Positions 15,155-28,756 of a stretch of 64,000 bases of DNA are shown in pieces (position 1 is the first letter of the stretch; the number at the start of each line of letters is the position of its first letter). Source of the DNA: Macrobrachium rosenbergii (lineage: Eukaryota > Arthropoda > Malacostraca > Decapoda > Palaemonidae); the NCBI RefSeq assembly GCF_040412425.1, contig NC_089763.1, forward strand, positions 51,882,587-51,946,586, read 5' to 3'. The translations under genes and the position numbers were made by a program. Below the pieces are notes generated by a model. The model did no database searches, was not told the origin of the DNA, and worked only from the letters and a program-made list of their open reading frames with translations.

Positions 15155-15212
15155 GTCCACGATTGCTAAAATCTCTTCCCCTTCTTCTCACGCATACATA
15201 ACCATGATTTCG

Positions 15213-15276
<64 letters not shown>

Positions 15277-15343
15277 GTCCACGATTGCTAAAATCTCTTC
15301 CCATTTCTTTCACGTGTATATAACATGATTTCTATTTCTCTCC

Positions 15344-15382
<39 letters not shown>

Positions 15383-15446
15383 TTGTCCACGATTACTAAA
15401 TTCTCTCCCCATTTTTTCTTGCATGCGTATCCATGATCTCTCTCTC

Positions 15447-15498
<52 letters not shown>

Positions 15499-15575
15499 GC
15501 CCACGATTACTAGATTTTGTCCCCATATTTTTCTTGCATACACATACCCATGATCTCTCTTTCTCTCTCTATTTC
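15120..15575. repeat. Compound minisatellite: (TC)n blocks with a repeated 65-75-bp spacer
   Basis: Four copies of a spacer that starts (A/T)GTCCACGATTGCTAAA, continues TCTCTTCCCCAT and a TTTCTTGCAT-like segment, and ends CCATGAT alternate with TC runs of different length. Spacers start near 15151, 15273, 15381 and 15495. The unit of 105-120 bp has spread as a whole, with TC length varying between copies. Confidence 0.8.
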
Positions 15576-16005
15576 GATTAGTCACAAGACGCCAACTATT
15601 GATTAACCATCTCTATTCATACGGTATCAGGAGTTGAATTCACCCGTATGTGTTTTCCGAACCTCGTCTTTATTAGCCTCATGTCTCTGAAAAGAAGATC
15701 AAGTGTCCTGTACCCGTATGATACCGACGGGCGCGATCTTAGCTGACCAGGATCTGATCCAGTGTGTAATAGTACTGAATGCTGCAAAATGCTACCATGA
15801 TGTCAATCCTTTTGATCATTTGTCCCAGTTGTTGATTCATCATTCTTATCAAGCTGCACTGAGATCCGATATGATGCTGAATCTCACGTAATCCCGCATA
15901 ATGTCATCTGTTCATGCCATTATGGACATCACACATGATAATCTGCGTTTCTCGCTACACTTGCCATCACGCGCATACAGACACTATGTATTCTGTACTG
16001 TACAG

Positions 16006-16427
<422 letters not shown>

Positions 16428-16727
16428 TACTGTAGAGCTGTTCAGTTCTTCTCTCAACGTGTATTACACCATCCACCGCTGTTTAGTACAGTCTCGTCTT
16501 TTATGAGTATCAAACTGTCTTCTCGTCCTAACAATTTTTACTTATCATCAAAAAACCGATTCCTGAAAATAAGAATTTTAGATACCGTACATATACTACA
16601 CCTACAGATATTACAGTTTCATCGCCAAATTTATATGCTGACCCACCTGCTTTCTGGGTACGAAGGCTGGCATTTCGTTCCAGTACCAAACTTTTAGTAG
16701 TTTTCAACCTTCGCGTTGTATCCCATT

Positions 16728-16931
<204 letters not shown>

Positions 16932-17349
16932 TATTATATCCCTCTCCGATATATGAAAATTACAAGTAACATCCTGCAAATACCCTAGATTTCACAATTG
17001 CTCAAGTACGGCAAAACGAGGCGTACGTACTTTGCCCGAGAATTTCAAGAGAACAAAATATAAGGTCAGCGGCATTGGGTGCTTTACATATACGTTTTAT
17101 TAGTCTTTTATTGCATTCACTAATGCGCCAACAACCTTCAATAACCTTTCAAAAGCTACGCTTCCCAGAGTCCGGTTTTTGTTATTGGTGAATCATAAGC
17201 CTTGATTTGGCAAATGCAGGCCAGTTAAGAATACTCGCTCAAGATATGATCTCATGTTCACTTATTTGCCTTTGCATGCAATAAAGTTTTCAGATTTATT
17301 TATAACAAAATTGTGGAGGAAATAATAACTCTCTATTATTGTATAGGCC

Positions 17350-17430
17350 TAATCACCATTAGTTGAGAATCGGAAAGTCAACCCCTAGAGCCACCTCTAG
17401 GCGGGAAAAGGTGTAGGCCTATATTGTTAA
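17350..17430. repeat. Short interspersed repeat, relative of 3110-3180
   Basis: Contains GAGAATCGGAAAGTCAACC and GAGCCACCTCTAGGCGGG, aligning with the segment at 3110-3180. Only the shared core is visible; element ends are unknown. Confidence 0.35.
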
Positions 17431-17593
17431 AGATTATTTTTGCTATTATTGTCTCTCAGTGACTCGGGCTTGAATTTTAGTCTCAGATTTCTAGTCAGGG
17501 TTCCCGAGTCCTTAAACAGACTTTCTTATGGTCACCCCTGACCACATATTCAACCGTCTTCCTTTGTCCTGCTAATAGGATGAGCCCATCTTT

Positions 17594-18145
<552 letters not shown>

Positions 18146-18148
<3 letters not shown>

Positions 18149-19167
18149 GTGTGATAAAGTAGTACCTCTGTTCTGTTCATCAGTGAATTCTACGTAAAAC
18201 CTGTACCCTGGAAACCACCATATCCGCACTGAGTCTTGGTCCTAAGAAGGCAGCTCCTCCAGCCCCACTTGAACCGTAAAAGGGAACTTACGGAGTAAAC
18301 CTGCCACGAATAACTGTTAAGTTTCCTCTTCTTTTTTATACAAAGCTGGAGTAAGGAACTAATCCCCCCAGGGATTTGTAAAGTGAATTGTTAAATCCAT
18401 CGCTGCATCATGGTTTATTAATCATTTAATCCGATTTATACCTTTTTAGTTGTACTCATATGGCACTTAACTGATCACTCTTACATCTGCCGTAGTACGT
18501 ATAATTCGACGATGTAACATTTTGAACTCTAAGTTATGTAGGCCTAATGGTTTATAATTTAGCCATTTGGCCATTTAGCATTTCCAGTTTTGTCTGCCGG
18601 GCATACTTTAGGCTGCTATTGCATGTACCTTATTACGTTCCTCATGTAGCCTAACAGTTCCTCAGTATGGTTCCTCCCAAATAGCTAAATCAATCGACAC
18701 AAAACGTTTGCTCAGCTGGGAACCTGTTATATACAATAACCACTGATTGAAGGAGCAACCACGGTCACGGGGCGGTCTGGTCCTTTGCTTGTGTCCAGCA
18801 GCGAACTGACTGGCGTTCGCCTGCAGGTCACTCAACCTTCGGGATGGCTGGGTGCAACTTTTGCCGTTCTTATGGCGAAGGGGATGAAGCTACAAGAATC
18901 TCCGTGACCTTTTTTTTTTAGCCTAGGCCTAAGGAAAAGGGGAATAGAATTGGTAAAGGATAATCTTGGGGTGAACTCCGAAAAAACACGATGTAGCGGG
19001 ATTCTTAAAACGGGAAGATGATAGGATCCAGGGTGGGGCATCCTTCGTCTCCAGTTTTGTGTATCTAAGATTAATAGGCTATACTGGGCTTTTCGTTTAG
19101 GCCTATTTTATCGTCTCTTTGTAAGTTAGTGGCGTCTCTAAGGAAGTGTAGCCTAGTCTTTTCTTTT
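18146..19167. other. Intronic stretch, nothing recognised
   Basis: Mostly unique-looking sequence. A minus-strand frame at 18832-19041 has no recognisable domain and no splice context. No RNA gene or element ends were seen. Confidence 0.35.
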
Positions 19168-19171
19168 TATA

Positions 19172-19246
<75 letters not shown>
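19168..19246. repeat. (TA)n microsatellite
   Basis: TA run of nearly 80 bp. Related simple repeats follow at 19532-19568 ((CA)n passing into (TG)n), 19709-19764 (TA) and 19781-19798 (GA). Confidence 0.95.
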
Positions 19247-19249
<3 letters not shown>

Positions 19250-19704
19250 CGTATAGAAATGTGAGTGCAAATGTGTGTACGTATCTCCAGAAGGTGTTAC
19301 TCTCCTCATTCTTAACTAGTATTTCAGGATGAGGTCTGACATAATTTTTGTCTCCGCCCTGATTGCGAGCCACTACAGTCGACCAACTATCAGATGTATA
19401 AATCACTTCCTAGACCAACAGAGGCACAATGTTTCATGTCATAACCTTTTCATATTTTCTCCTGGGATTCGAATCCATTTTTTCTTGCTTGTGAGGCGAC
19501 TGTTTAACCGCTGAAGTATTAAACCGTACGTACACACACACACACACACACACATATGTGTGTGTGTTATTAGATAGATAGACTGATAAATATGTCTATG
19601 TATAAATTTATAACATACTGAATATATATGTACAGTATATATATACACGTATTTAGTATATACATAAAAATATTTACATAGGCCATATATAATAAATATA
19701 TATT

Positions 19705-19769
<65 letters not shown>

Positions 19770-20589
19770 ACACAGCATAGAGAGAGAGAGAGAGAGAGAA
19801 CGGACTTACGGTCACATGCACATTTGTAAGTTTGTGTGTCGCTCAGATTATTAACTTTCTAAAAATAATGTGAACTCTTTTGCGTGCGCATAATGCTTTA
19901 TACCTTGGAATAAGAAATCATTACATATGAAGAGTATTTCCTTCTATTACAATCCTGAGTCAAAGGTGGCAGTGTTCCGGATATTGTGTGTCATGTAAGC
20001 TTTCCATATTCATTTTCTTTAACGACAATGGAAAATAGCTATGATTAAGAGGAAGACTGGAGAGATAAAAAAAAGAAAACGCCATTAGAACTGGCTTTCG
20101 TTATTCTACTGACCTCAGACGAAAATTGCTTCTGTGCGTTGCACTGACATCGCTGACAATGGTATGCTCTTTGTTTTACTGCATGAAGATCTAGAATCTC
20201 TCTTTGTCCTCAGTTAACTGAAACCTTTGTTGATATTTTAGTGAACGTTAAATGCATGACTACATAAGAATCAAGCTCTCCTCATTGCTGATTTTTCGTA
20301 TAAATGATTGTAGGAAACTTCTGTTTATCGGGCAATGATTATGAATACCAACCTCTGGACAACGTACAACATCTTCGCACTGGAATCATTCAGAAAATTG
20401 TCAGCTACTTTTTTACCTATTCATTCTTGCATGGAAATAAGTTGAAAGGTCACATGACTGGGAAACGAACTCCTATTAAACCAAACGTAAGTCCAAAGTT
20501 AGGATCAGGAGCGTAACCAACCCGTTCGTATTTCGTGGTGTTTCTTAACTTCATAACAATGATAGTATCTTATACGTGCAAGATTTGTT

Positions 20590-20750
20590 GCTCTGTACTT
20601 TTTTTTATTTCCAGATTATTGTTATCCTGAAAACATACTTTGGTTTTATTTATTTATGAAAAATTTTCCGAGTACTATTTTATTTCATAATATTGTTATC
20701 TTGAAGAACATGCTTTGGTTTATATGTACGAAAATTTGTCGAAAACGTCC
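20590..20750 (+). repeat. Local tandem duplication, about 75-80 bp
   Basis: ATTGTTATCCTGAAAACATA with CTTTGGTTT and GAAAAATTTTCCGAG recurs about 75 bp later as ATTGTTATCTTGAAGAACAT with CTTTGGTTT and GAAAATTTGTCGA. Two diverged copies only. Confidence 0.5.
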
Positions 20751-21199
20751 AGGTACCACAGCACTTTCGCCGACAAGTTCTTTGTGGAGAAAACAGGACC
20801 GAACCTTTAAATCCAGACGGTAGAGAAGAAATATAAGAAATCAAAAAGAAGATTTCAACTATCAACTTGATATAGGTAATACGCGGCAACATATTTCAGA
20901 ATTAATCATTTCTAGATTAAGAAAAAGAGAAAAAGATACATTCTGCCAAGAAGAATCTCGGTCACGTCTTTTTTTTTTCTATTTAGTTTACGTGTCTTCC
21001 GCAATGCTTCTTCGTTGCTGGATTTGTGGTGCAATTCGTGTGTCGTTTGTCGATGTCGGTGAGGAACTTATGGATATTGCGTGACTCAGGTTGAAAATTA
21101 CACGCATTTAACGAAAGAAATAACACGACGTCATACATGCATTCCTTAGCAGACAACCGTGTGAGAACGTACGTTTGTACACACGTTTACATCTATAAA

Positions 21200-21430
<231 letters not shown>

Positions 21431-21740
21431 TATGTGGGATTTTCCAAACATCCGACTTTCCCAGTTGTTTACCCTACTATTTCTAAGCATTCACATATGT
21501 ATATATGCATAAAATGTTCATCAGTGCGCCTTGTACCCATTGATGGGTGACCCCAGAATATGAGGTAACGGTTTTCATCTGGTATTTTGAGAAGTCTCTT
21601 TACTTGTTGATCACCCATCCAAGTAATGACTAGACCAGAGTACAAAAGTAGAGGGGTAGACTCTAAACACCCTTGAAAAAGAGGCCTTTAGATAGACGTC
21701 TAATGCTGAGTACATGACGGGATTCCTAAGCTACTCTCTG

Positions 21741-22027
21741 AAAGAAAAATAAGTATACCTTAGTTTTTCCAGACCACTGAGCTGATTAACAGCTCTCCTA
21801 GGGCTGGCCCGAAGGATTAGACTTATTTTACGTGGCTAAGAACCAATTGGTTACTTAGCAATGGGACCTACAGCTTATTGTGGAATCCAAACCACATTAT
21901 AGCGAGAAATGAATTTCTATCACCAGAAATAAATTCCTCTAACTCTTCATCAGCCGGCCGGGGAATTGAACTCCGGCCCATCGAGTGACAGTCCGCAGCT
22001 CTACCGACTCACCCAACAAAGAGCTAA
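21741..22027 (-). mobile_element. tRNA-derived SINE (family A), minus strand, 10-bp TSD
   Basis: Flanked by direct repeats CTACTCTCTG at 21731-21740 and 22028-22037. The head (right end, minus strand) has box A-like GAGTCGGTAGAGCTGCGG and box B GGAGTTCAATTCC (21962-21974), the best-kept promoter boxes among the copies here. The body and 3' end match the copy at 13520-13799. It sits against the 5' side of the family B element at 22040. Confidence 0.85.
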
Positions 22028-22039
22028 CTACTCTCTGGT

Positions 22040-22373
22040 TATCCCCATAATAGGGGGTAGTGCCGTTAGTGCACCTTACGTGGTGCACTGTAGACATTGC
22101 TTAAGGGTCTTTGCAGCGTCCCTTCGGCCCCTAGCTGCAACCTCTTTCATTCCTTTTACTGTACCTCTGTTCATACTCTCTTTCTTCCATCTGACTATCC
22201 AGCCTCTCTAACAGTTGTTTCATAGTGCAATTACGAGGTATTCCTCCTGTTATACTTTTCAAACCTTCTTACTGCCAATTTCTGTTTCAGTGCTGAATGA
22301 CCTCATAGTTCCCAGCTCTTGGCATGCGGTCTAAATTCCATATCCTATTCTATTCTACTCCGTGGTTGTTGAA
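22040..22373 (+). mobile_element. SINE-like element (family B), uninterrupted copy
   Basis: Collinear with 13347-13519 plus 13813-13965: GTAGTGCCGTTAGTGCACC, GTCCCTTCGGCCCCTAGC, TTCCTTTTACTGTACCT, GAGGTATTCCTCCTGTTA and AGTGCTGAATGACCTCATAG. It ends in a CTATTCTATT-type repeat. It serves as the intact reference for the split copy. No protein is encoded. Confidence 0.6.
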
Positions 22374-23429
22374 GACAGATAAAGAAAGGCGAAGCTCTGG
22401 TGACGACTGAGCTCTTCGCAGAGAAAGGAGTCCGGCAGCAATTGCCCTCCGTCTTTTCCTGAAGCCTCCCCTCTGACGGGAACCTGTTTTTTTAATTAAA
22501 TAAATCCGTTTTGGATATGTTCATATTAGGTTCACATGTCAACGCATAACATGTCTTTCACTTCAGACAATAAGAATACTTAGGAGTGTCATGAAGGTCC
22601 CATTTGCCGATGAAAGCACTTGAAGATATAAATTCCTTGATCTGTGGCAATCTACATTACAGACCTTTATGTTACAACACACCAAACTAGCTGATATTAA
22701 TTATCAAATTAGTTTAATTCATTGGTATTAGCAACGAGCATCATCATCACCACCACCAGATTGTAAGAGCCAGTCATTTTATACGAAAGTTAAACTTCTC
22801 GCGAGGGTGTTCGTTGCCCAACGTTTCTCAGTGTAAAGAGCACTTTTAGTTTAGGGTTTGACCTCCTTTCCACAGATTTTATGTTTGATAATGACACCAT
22901 GGTTATATCGAGTAGTTATTACTCTAAGTGTGAATTAAGAAGTATTATTTGTTAATGACCGGTTGAAGAGCGATGGTAACCTCAGTCTCTGCGGTCTTTA
23001 AAGTTTAATGATGTTGCAACATTATTCCTGTAATTCTGCCTGAGGGGAAGTTAGGAACTGCTATATTTTTTCTCGGTAATTCAAATAGCGATATTTTTAC
23101 ACATTACGTCTACTGATTTTGAAGCTTATTCTGATGCTGTCTTGTTGCAGGGTATGACAGCATCCTCTCTGAAATTCTGATAATAAATATCATTTCTTCG
23201 GAATTTCAGTGCTTTGTATGACCTGTTTTACCCCTCCCCCGCCTTTCTCCCGTGTTAATAGACTAAAAAGACAAGCGGTTAATAAAATACTTATATCTTT
23301 GCGTTTTATAGGTGTTAAAATCAATCTTTATATCTCCTTAACCTGAAGATGTGGTGATCAGGAAAAATTCCGTAAAGAAATATGCTCTTGACTCCTGAAA
23401 GTACTTCGATTAACACGCACAAAAGCGGG

Positions 23430-23450
23430 CGCACACACACACACACTCAC

Positions 23451-23480
<30 letters not shown>
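23430..23480. repeat. (CA)n/(CG)n microsatellite
   Basis: CA run with a TC interruption and a CGCGCG core near 23458-23466. Confidence 0.95.
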
Positions 23481-23481
<1 letters not shown>

Positions 23482-23630
23482 AAGAAATAAGACTGATATA
23501 CTGGGTAGAAATTCAAATGGGTATGTTGGTGGACGAACTCTATACTTTCAAAGACTGCCGTCAAAGAAGTTTTGAGCTTAAAAGAAAGACATTTCACCAC
23601 ACAGGTAACATCATTGAAATATTATTATTA

Positions 23631-23860
23631 TTTCAGTAGATTATTCACATGGAACAAGCACACAGGGGCTATTGACTTGAAATTGAAGCTTCCAAAGAAT
23701 GTTGGTTTCATCCTCCCGCCGCAGACCCCACACTGCAGCAGTAACTGATCATGAATACGGAGCCAGTGATTTTTCATCGCCTTGGGGGACAGACGCGAAC
23801 TCGCGACATCTGAGTGGCACGCCACGACACTAACCACTATACCAGCCAATAGAATGCTTG
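23631..23860 (-). mobile_element. tRNA-derived SINE (family C) with LINE-type tail
   Basis: On the minus strand the head has a box A-like TGGTATAGTGGTTAGTG (23828-23844) and a box B-like GAGTTCGCGTC (23792-23802). The 3' part, from TTCTTTGGAAGCTTCAATTT to CTTGTTCCATGTGAATAA followed by a short AATAATAAT run, is the same tail as the LINE 3' end at 2120-2240. A tRNA head joined to a LINE tail is the standard SINE design. The TSD was not found. Confidence 0.65.
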
Positions 23861-24479
23861 ACACGTATTTGCTATCTACTTCCTGACTGTCAGCAATGTT
23901 GATAATTGCATCCATTCAGATTGATTTACCTTTGAGAGTAAAATGAGATGCGTATGTAGAGTTTGTGTACATGGACATTATATACACTATATACAAAATT
24001 ACATAGCAAATACAGTATGTGTATGATATAACTAAGAAGACATCACAACCTCAAAGTTTAACTACTCAGGCATGACTGCATTTTTGTGTTACGAATAAAG
24101 TTCGATTTTATTCGAAAGAAGATTGCATGGATGGAGTTATCTTCCTCTCGTTATTGAGAGAAGAGATTCATTTATTTTGGATGAAAAATTGTAAATACTA
24201 AGAAAGAGCTTAATTCCACAGTATTGTATGAATCAACAAGGGAAGGAATATGAACTCGGGTCTACTTCATCTATGGAAGGTACAGTAGGCTACAGTCATT
24301 TGCACTGAATCCGAATTTTTATGCCTCTTTTGAATTCACCGTAAGTAGCCTAATATCCCTTGAACCCTAACGTTCCTAATTGTTAGTGTATTTGCCTTGC
24401 TTTTATCTTTCCAGCTTCTTTTAAACGTCAATACCTGACTGCCTTCTCTTCTTCAATCACTTTGCCGTAAAAGAAAACT

Positions 24480-24800
24480 GCTGAGATGGCTATTCGTCTG
24501 TCCGTCTTTTTCTGTCCACCCTCAGATCTTAAAAATTACTGAGGCTAGAGGGCTGCAAATTTGTATGTTGATCATCCACTCTCCAATCATCAAACATACC
24601 AAATTGCAACCCTCTAGCCTCAGTAGGTTTTATTTTATTTAAGGTTAAAGTTAGTCATGATTGTGCGTTTGGCACTGCTATAGGTACCATCACAGACCAC
24701 CATCGGCCGTGGCTGAAAGTTTCATGGGCCGCGGCTGAGAGTTTTATTGGCCGTGGCTCAGAGTTTCATACAGCATTATACGCTGTACAGAAAACTCGAT
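24480..24800 (+). repeat. Interspersed element with internal hairpin and GGCCGTGGCTGA repeats
   Basis: An inverted repeat lies at 24539-24574 and 24583-24622: CTGAGGCTAGAGGGCTGCAA pairs with TTGCAACCCTCTAGCCTCAG across an 8-bp loop. Downstream, GGCCGTGGCTGAAAGTTTCA, GGCCGCGGCTGAGAGTTTTA and GGCCGTGGCTCAGAGTTTCA form three short tandem units, then a small ACAGCATTATACGCTGT hairpin. I recall this as a common decapod repeat, but that is from memory. Class unknown. Confidence 0.5.
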
Positions 24801-25794
24801 TCCGTTGAAGAAACTTCGGGGCATTTTTTACTTGTTACGTACGAAACCAAACAGTCAGTCACTTCATATTAAAAGCAGTGTCTTACTCGAAAGTATGGGA
24901 ATTTGTCTCCCATTTCAAAAAGGAACTGCCAGCTGGGAAACTTTTAGAAAATTTCAAACTGTTATCGAAACTATGGCATTCATCCCTAATCGTGAGAGGC
25001 TATTTTGAATATTCTCTCCTATCAGGAACACCTTTCGCACATTCGCCTATCTATTTTATCTTCGCGGAAAAGGTCTAATGATTCGTGGTATGATCATACT
25101 AACAACTGTTGTAATCTAAAATGTTCACGCATTCGACAAAGCCAGTACAACCATTAACAGTCTTCCTCAGGATAAGATGGCCATATTGTGGTATGTGCAA
25201 AAACGCAATGAAGTAAACAAATGGAAATGGAGATAGTAAATGCATAAAAGCAAATGAATAAACAATTAGTATGTGCTTAACAAACTAACGACTGAGAAAT
25301 AACCCAAAGATTAAATTAAACTGTCATAAACCAGTCATTGTTAACAGTTGCGTTGATTTAGTAATTAAAGGGATGAGATGTTTTAAGCACAGACGCCTCG
25401 GTTCATAACACAAACCCAGTTTGAACCAGGCATCTGGAACCCTTTAACAATTGCCCCACTGACGGACCAAAAGTGCTGAAACTCGGAAGTTTGATCAAAA
25501 CAACCACCAACCTCCGGGTTGGCTAGTGGGTAGTGTGACCCCACGGCTTTTCCAAAGATGTTGGCGTTCAGTGGAGTAGAATGCACTTACTCCAGAGTCA
25601 CAGGTATTGAATGCGATTTCATATGGTTCCATATGAAAAGCTTATGAAAATGCTCAGGCAGCATAAATATATATGAATGTTAAAATAAAGAAACCACTAT
25701 ATATATATATTTGCCTCTTCAAAGCTGCAAGATGCAAGACAGGAGACCAATCTTCCAACAATGACTGGATAAAAGATTCGCATTTTGTCTCCCT

Positions 25795-26075
25795 CTCTGG
25801 CCTCGCAGAGTAGGGGTAGGCGCTTAGCTCATAAACTGAGGAACCTGTGTTCGATGATCAAACCAGACGACGAGCGACGATTAGGTACGATCGCTAAAAT
25901 TCAGTTTGCTTTTGTTGATTGACCTACTGTAGTTGTTGATCACTGTCACCCTAGGGTGGAGGTAGGAAAAAAAACGCTGAACGTGAGTATTCATTGCTGT
26001 CAAACATTACCACCAAAACGGGAGGGCCTCGACAAGGTAATCCACGCACCGCTGCGGCGAAACCATTTATGAGAT
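25795..26075 (+). mobile_element. tRNA-like SINE (family D)
   Basis: The start resembles an elongator tRNA-Met: GCCTCGCAGAGTAGGGGTAG, a CTCATAA anticodon-like segment with CAT, then GTGTTCGATGATC as a degenerate box B. A non-tRNA body follows (GACGATTAGGTACGATCGC, then GTTGATTGACCTACTGTAG). The 3' limit and TSD are not clear. A tRNA pseudogene is the alternative. Confidence 0.45.
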
Positions 26076-26249
26076 ATTTACTTCATGATTCCGCAAGTGG
26101 TTTGTGAAGAACATATGCCAGAGAGAGCGTGGTTTGGATAAATTAATTTTCTTTTGACAAATACTCTTGCTAAGTTAGCTTAGCTCAGAAGACCACAGTA
26201 ATGGTGGATTGTCTTCTTTTTGTAGAGAACAGGTGTAGTATTCGTATTA

Positions 26250-26411
<162 letters not shown>

Positions 26412-26608
26412 GTGAGCATGCATAGAAATGCAGCGGCTCTTCAATAAACGCATGCCTTCTCGATTTCCCAATATCGTTATATAAAATTCCTGCAGAAATG
26501 TTTTGAAAGCCCGAATTTCGAACTCGTCTCGGGAAGCAAAATACTTCCAGAACTTCGACCGCTCAGCTACGGCGAAGGTAAAGAAATTACTATGCTGAGT
26601 ATGGATGA

Positions 26609-26937
26609 GTTCTTCATTGGAGGGGTGGGTAGAGCTCTCGGCTAGCACGCTGTTGGCCCAGCGTTCGACTCTCCGACCGGCCAATGAAGAATTAGAGGAA
26701 TTTATTTCTGGTGACAGAAATTCATTTCTCGTCATAATGTGGTTCGGATTCCACAATAAGCTGTAGGTCCCGTTGCTAGGTAACCAGTTGGTTCTTAGTC
26801 CAGGTAAAATAAATCTAAACGGGACCTCCTTCGAGAAATGAATTTCTATCCAAAATAAATTCCTCTAGCCGGCCGTAGTGTTAACTCAGCCTCAGTAGTC
26901 TGGGAAGAGCTTAAAACTAAGATATACTCAACTTTTT
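26609..26937 (+). mobile_element. tRNA-derived SINE (family A) with internal inverted duplication, 12-bp TSD
   Basis: Flanked by GAGTATGGATGA at 26597-26608 and 26938-26949. Box B GCGTTCGACTCTCC lies in the head. The body is normal to about 26820 (GTAAAATAAATCTAAAC). Then, where other copies have the GGGCCAGCCC segment, about 60 bp at 26823-26880 are the reverse complement of the body part TTAGAGGAATTTATTTCTGG to AAATTCATTTCTCG. After that the normal AGTCTGG and AACTAAGATATACTCAACTT end resumes. Confidence 0.8.
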
Positions 26938-27942
26938 GAGTATGGATGAAATCCCGTGGTCACATGCACCAGATCGATAGAAAACACACCTGCATCTTCC
27001 TTTCAACCACATGACAATCACTTCGTTGTTTTGGTCGGAAGCCGGGCATCAAATAATTGCACCTCCGTCGCTCTACGTGGTGTGAAAGTTCCAAAGTAGC
27101 AGAGGGCACGGTATTTACAGCCCCATCGTCAGAATTACAGTTGCAGTTAGAAATGGCATTCAGAGACTGTAATACTCTTCCAAGGCGATTATTATAGCTA
27201 CCCTGCGTTATTTGCCTTTTCTTTTGCGAATGAAAAGATATGATCATTCTGTGTCGTTCAAGTTTTATTAAATAAATTGCAGGAATCTGTCGGTTTCTAT
27301 GCGTGCATATCAGTGACCATAACAAGAAACGGAGAAGTAAAACGATCTTGCTCAAAATGCAACAGCACTATTTTTCTGTGGAACATAATGCATGCAAAAT
27401 ATGGCATGAATTCTTTCATCAGTTTTCACCTTTTCGTTCGAAAACAAATTGGAAATAAAAGGGTGAAACGAAGAGATTTAAACATCGGTATCCTCTTTAC
27501 ATTTCATATGGTATGGATGAGTCGGGTGTTTTGTAGTGGAAGTATTTAAAAACAAGGGAGACCTGGATACATTTTACTTATCCTCTTGGATAAATAAAAA
27601 CTTGAAACTGACATGATGCTTAGGCAACATCGATGATATTATCAATTCCAAGGAGTTATTAGGATACACCTCATAGTCATTTGCAAAGTACATGGTCCTA
27701 GGGACTGACTGCAAGAGAACTCATTAACTCCGAGTTCTGCTTAGATTTCTTGTGAACTTTGCAAAAGTTCTTATTTCTCGTTATGGCTAATGCAGATCTT
27801 CCCTTACAGTGGCCAAAGTAGTTTATTTTCTCTTACAGCGTAATATGGTTTCTTCTTCTGTCGGGATAAGTTTATGATCTCTGTTTAAATGAACATCGCT
27901 TAAAACTTCTTTCACAACATTTTGTAAGGGGTTGTAAATTTA

Positions 27943-28294
<352 letters not shown>

Positions 28295-28756
28295 TGTGTG
28301 TGTTTGTGTGCAATTAAGAATTTAATGAAGGTGATTTGAAAGCAATTGCAAGAAGAAAGTTAAGGATAAAGCAAGAGAGAACGAGATGAAAACCAATAAC
28401 ATCAAAATTTCAGGCATTTGGTCAGAAGTTATACTGGCAAGTCCTGAGTACAGGAAAAGCGAAATCATCGGAAAACCGATCTTGGGATGAAATATGCAAA
28501 CGAAGACACATCGTCAAAAACAGAAGGCAGTTCCTTGTCGTTTTATTTAAATAAAGGACTAATGTAGAAGTTAAGGGAGACTTAGCTGAGCGATGACAAA
28601 ATTTATTGGGTCATCATAAATCAAACTGGGTTTGGGAGTAGCTGCTGAAGATGATAAATGTTTATGAGGAGATTGTGAGATTATGAGTAAAATGCTGCAT
28701 AAAGGGGACTAGAGAGTAACTTACGGTGAGTTTCGTAAAATATGTCTGCTTGAGGA

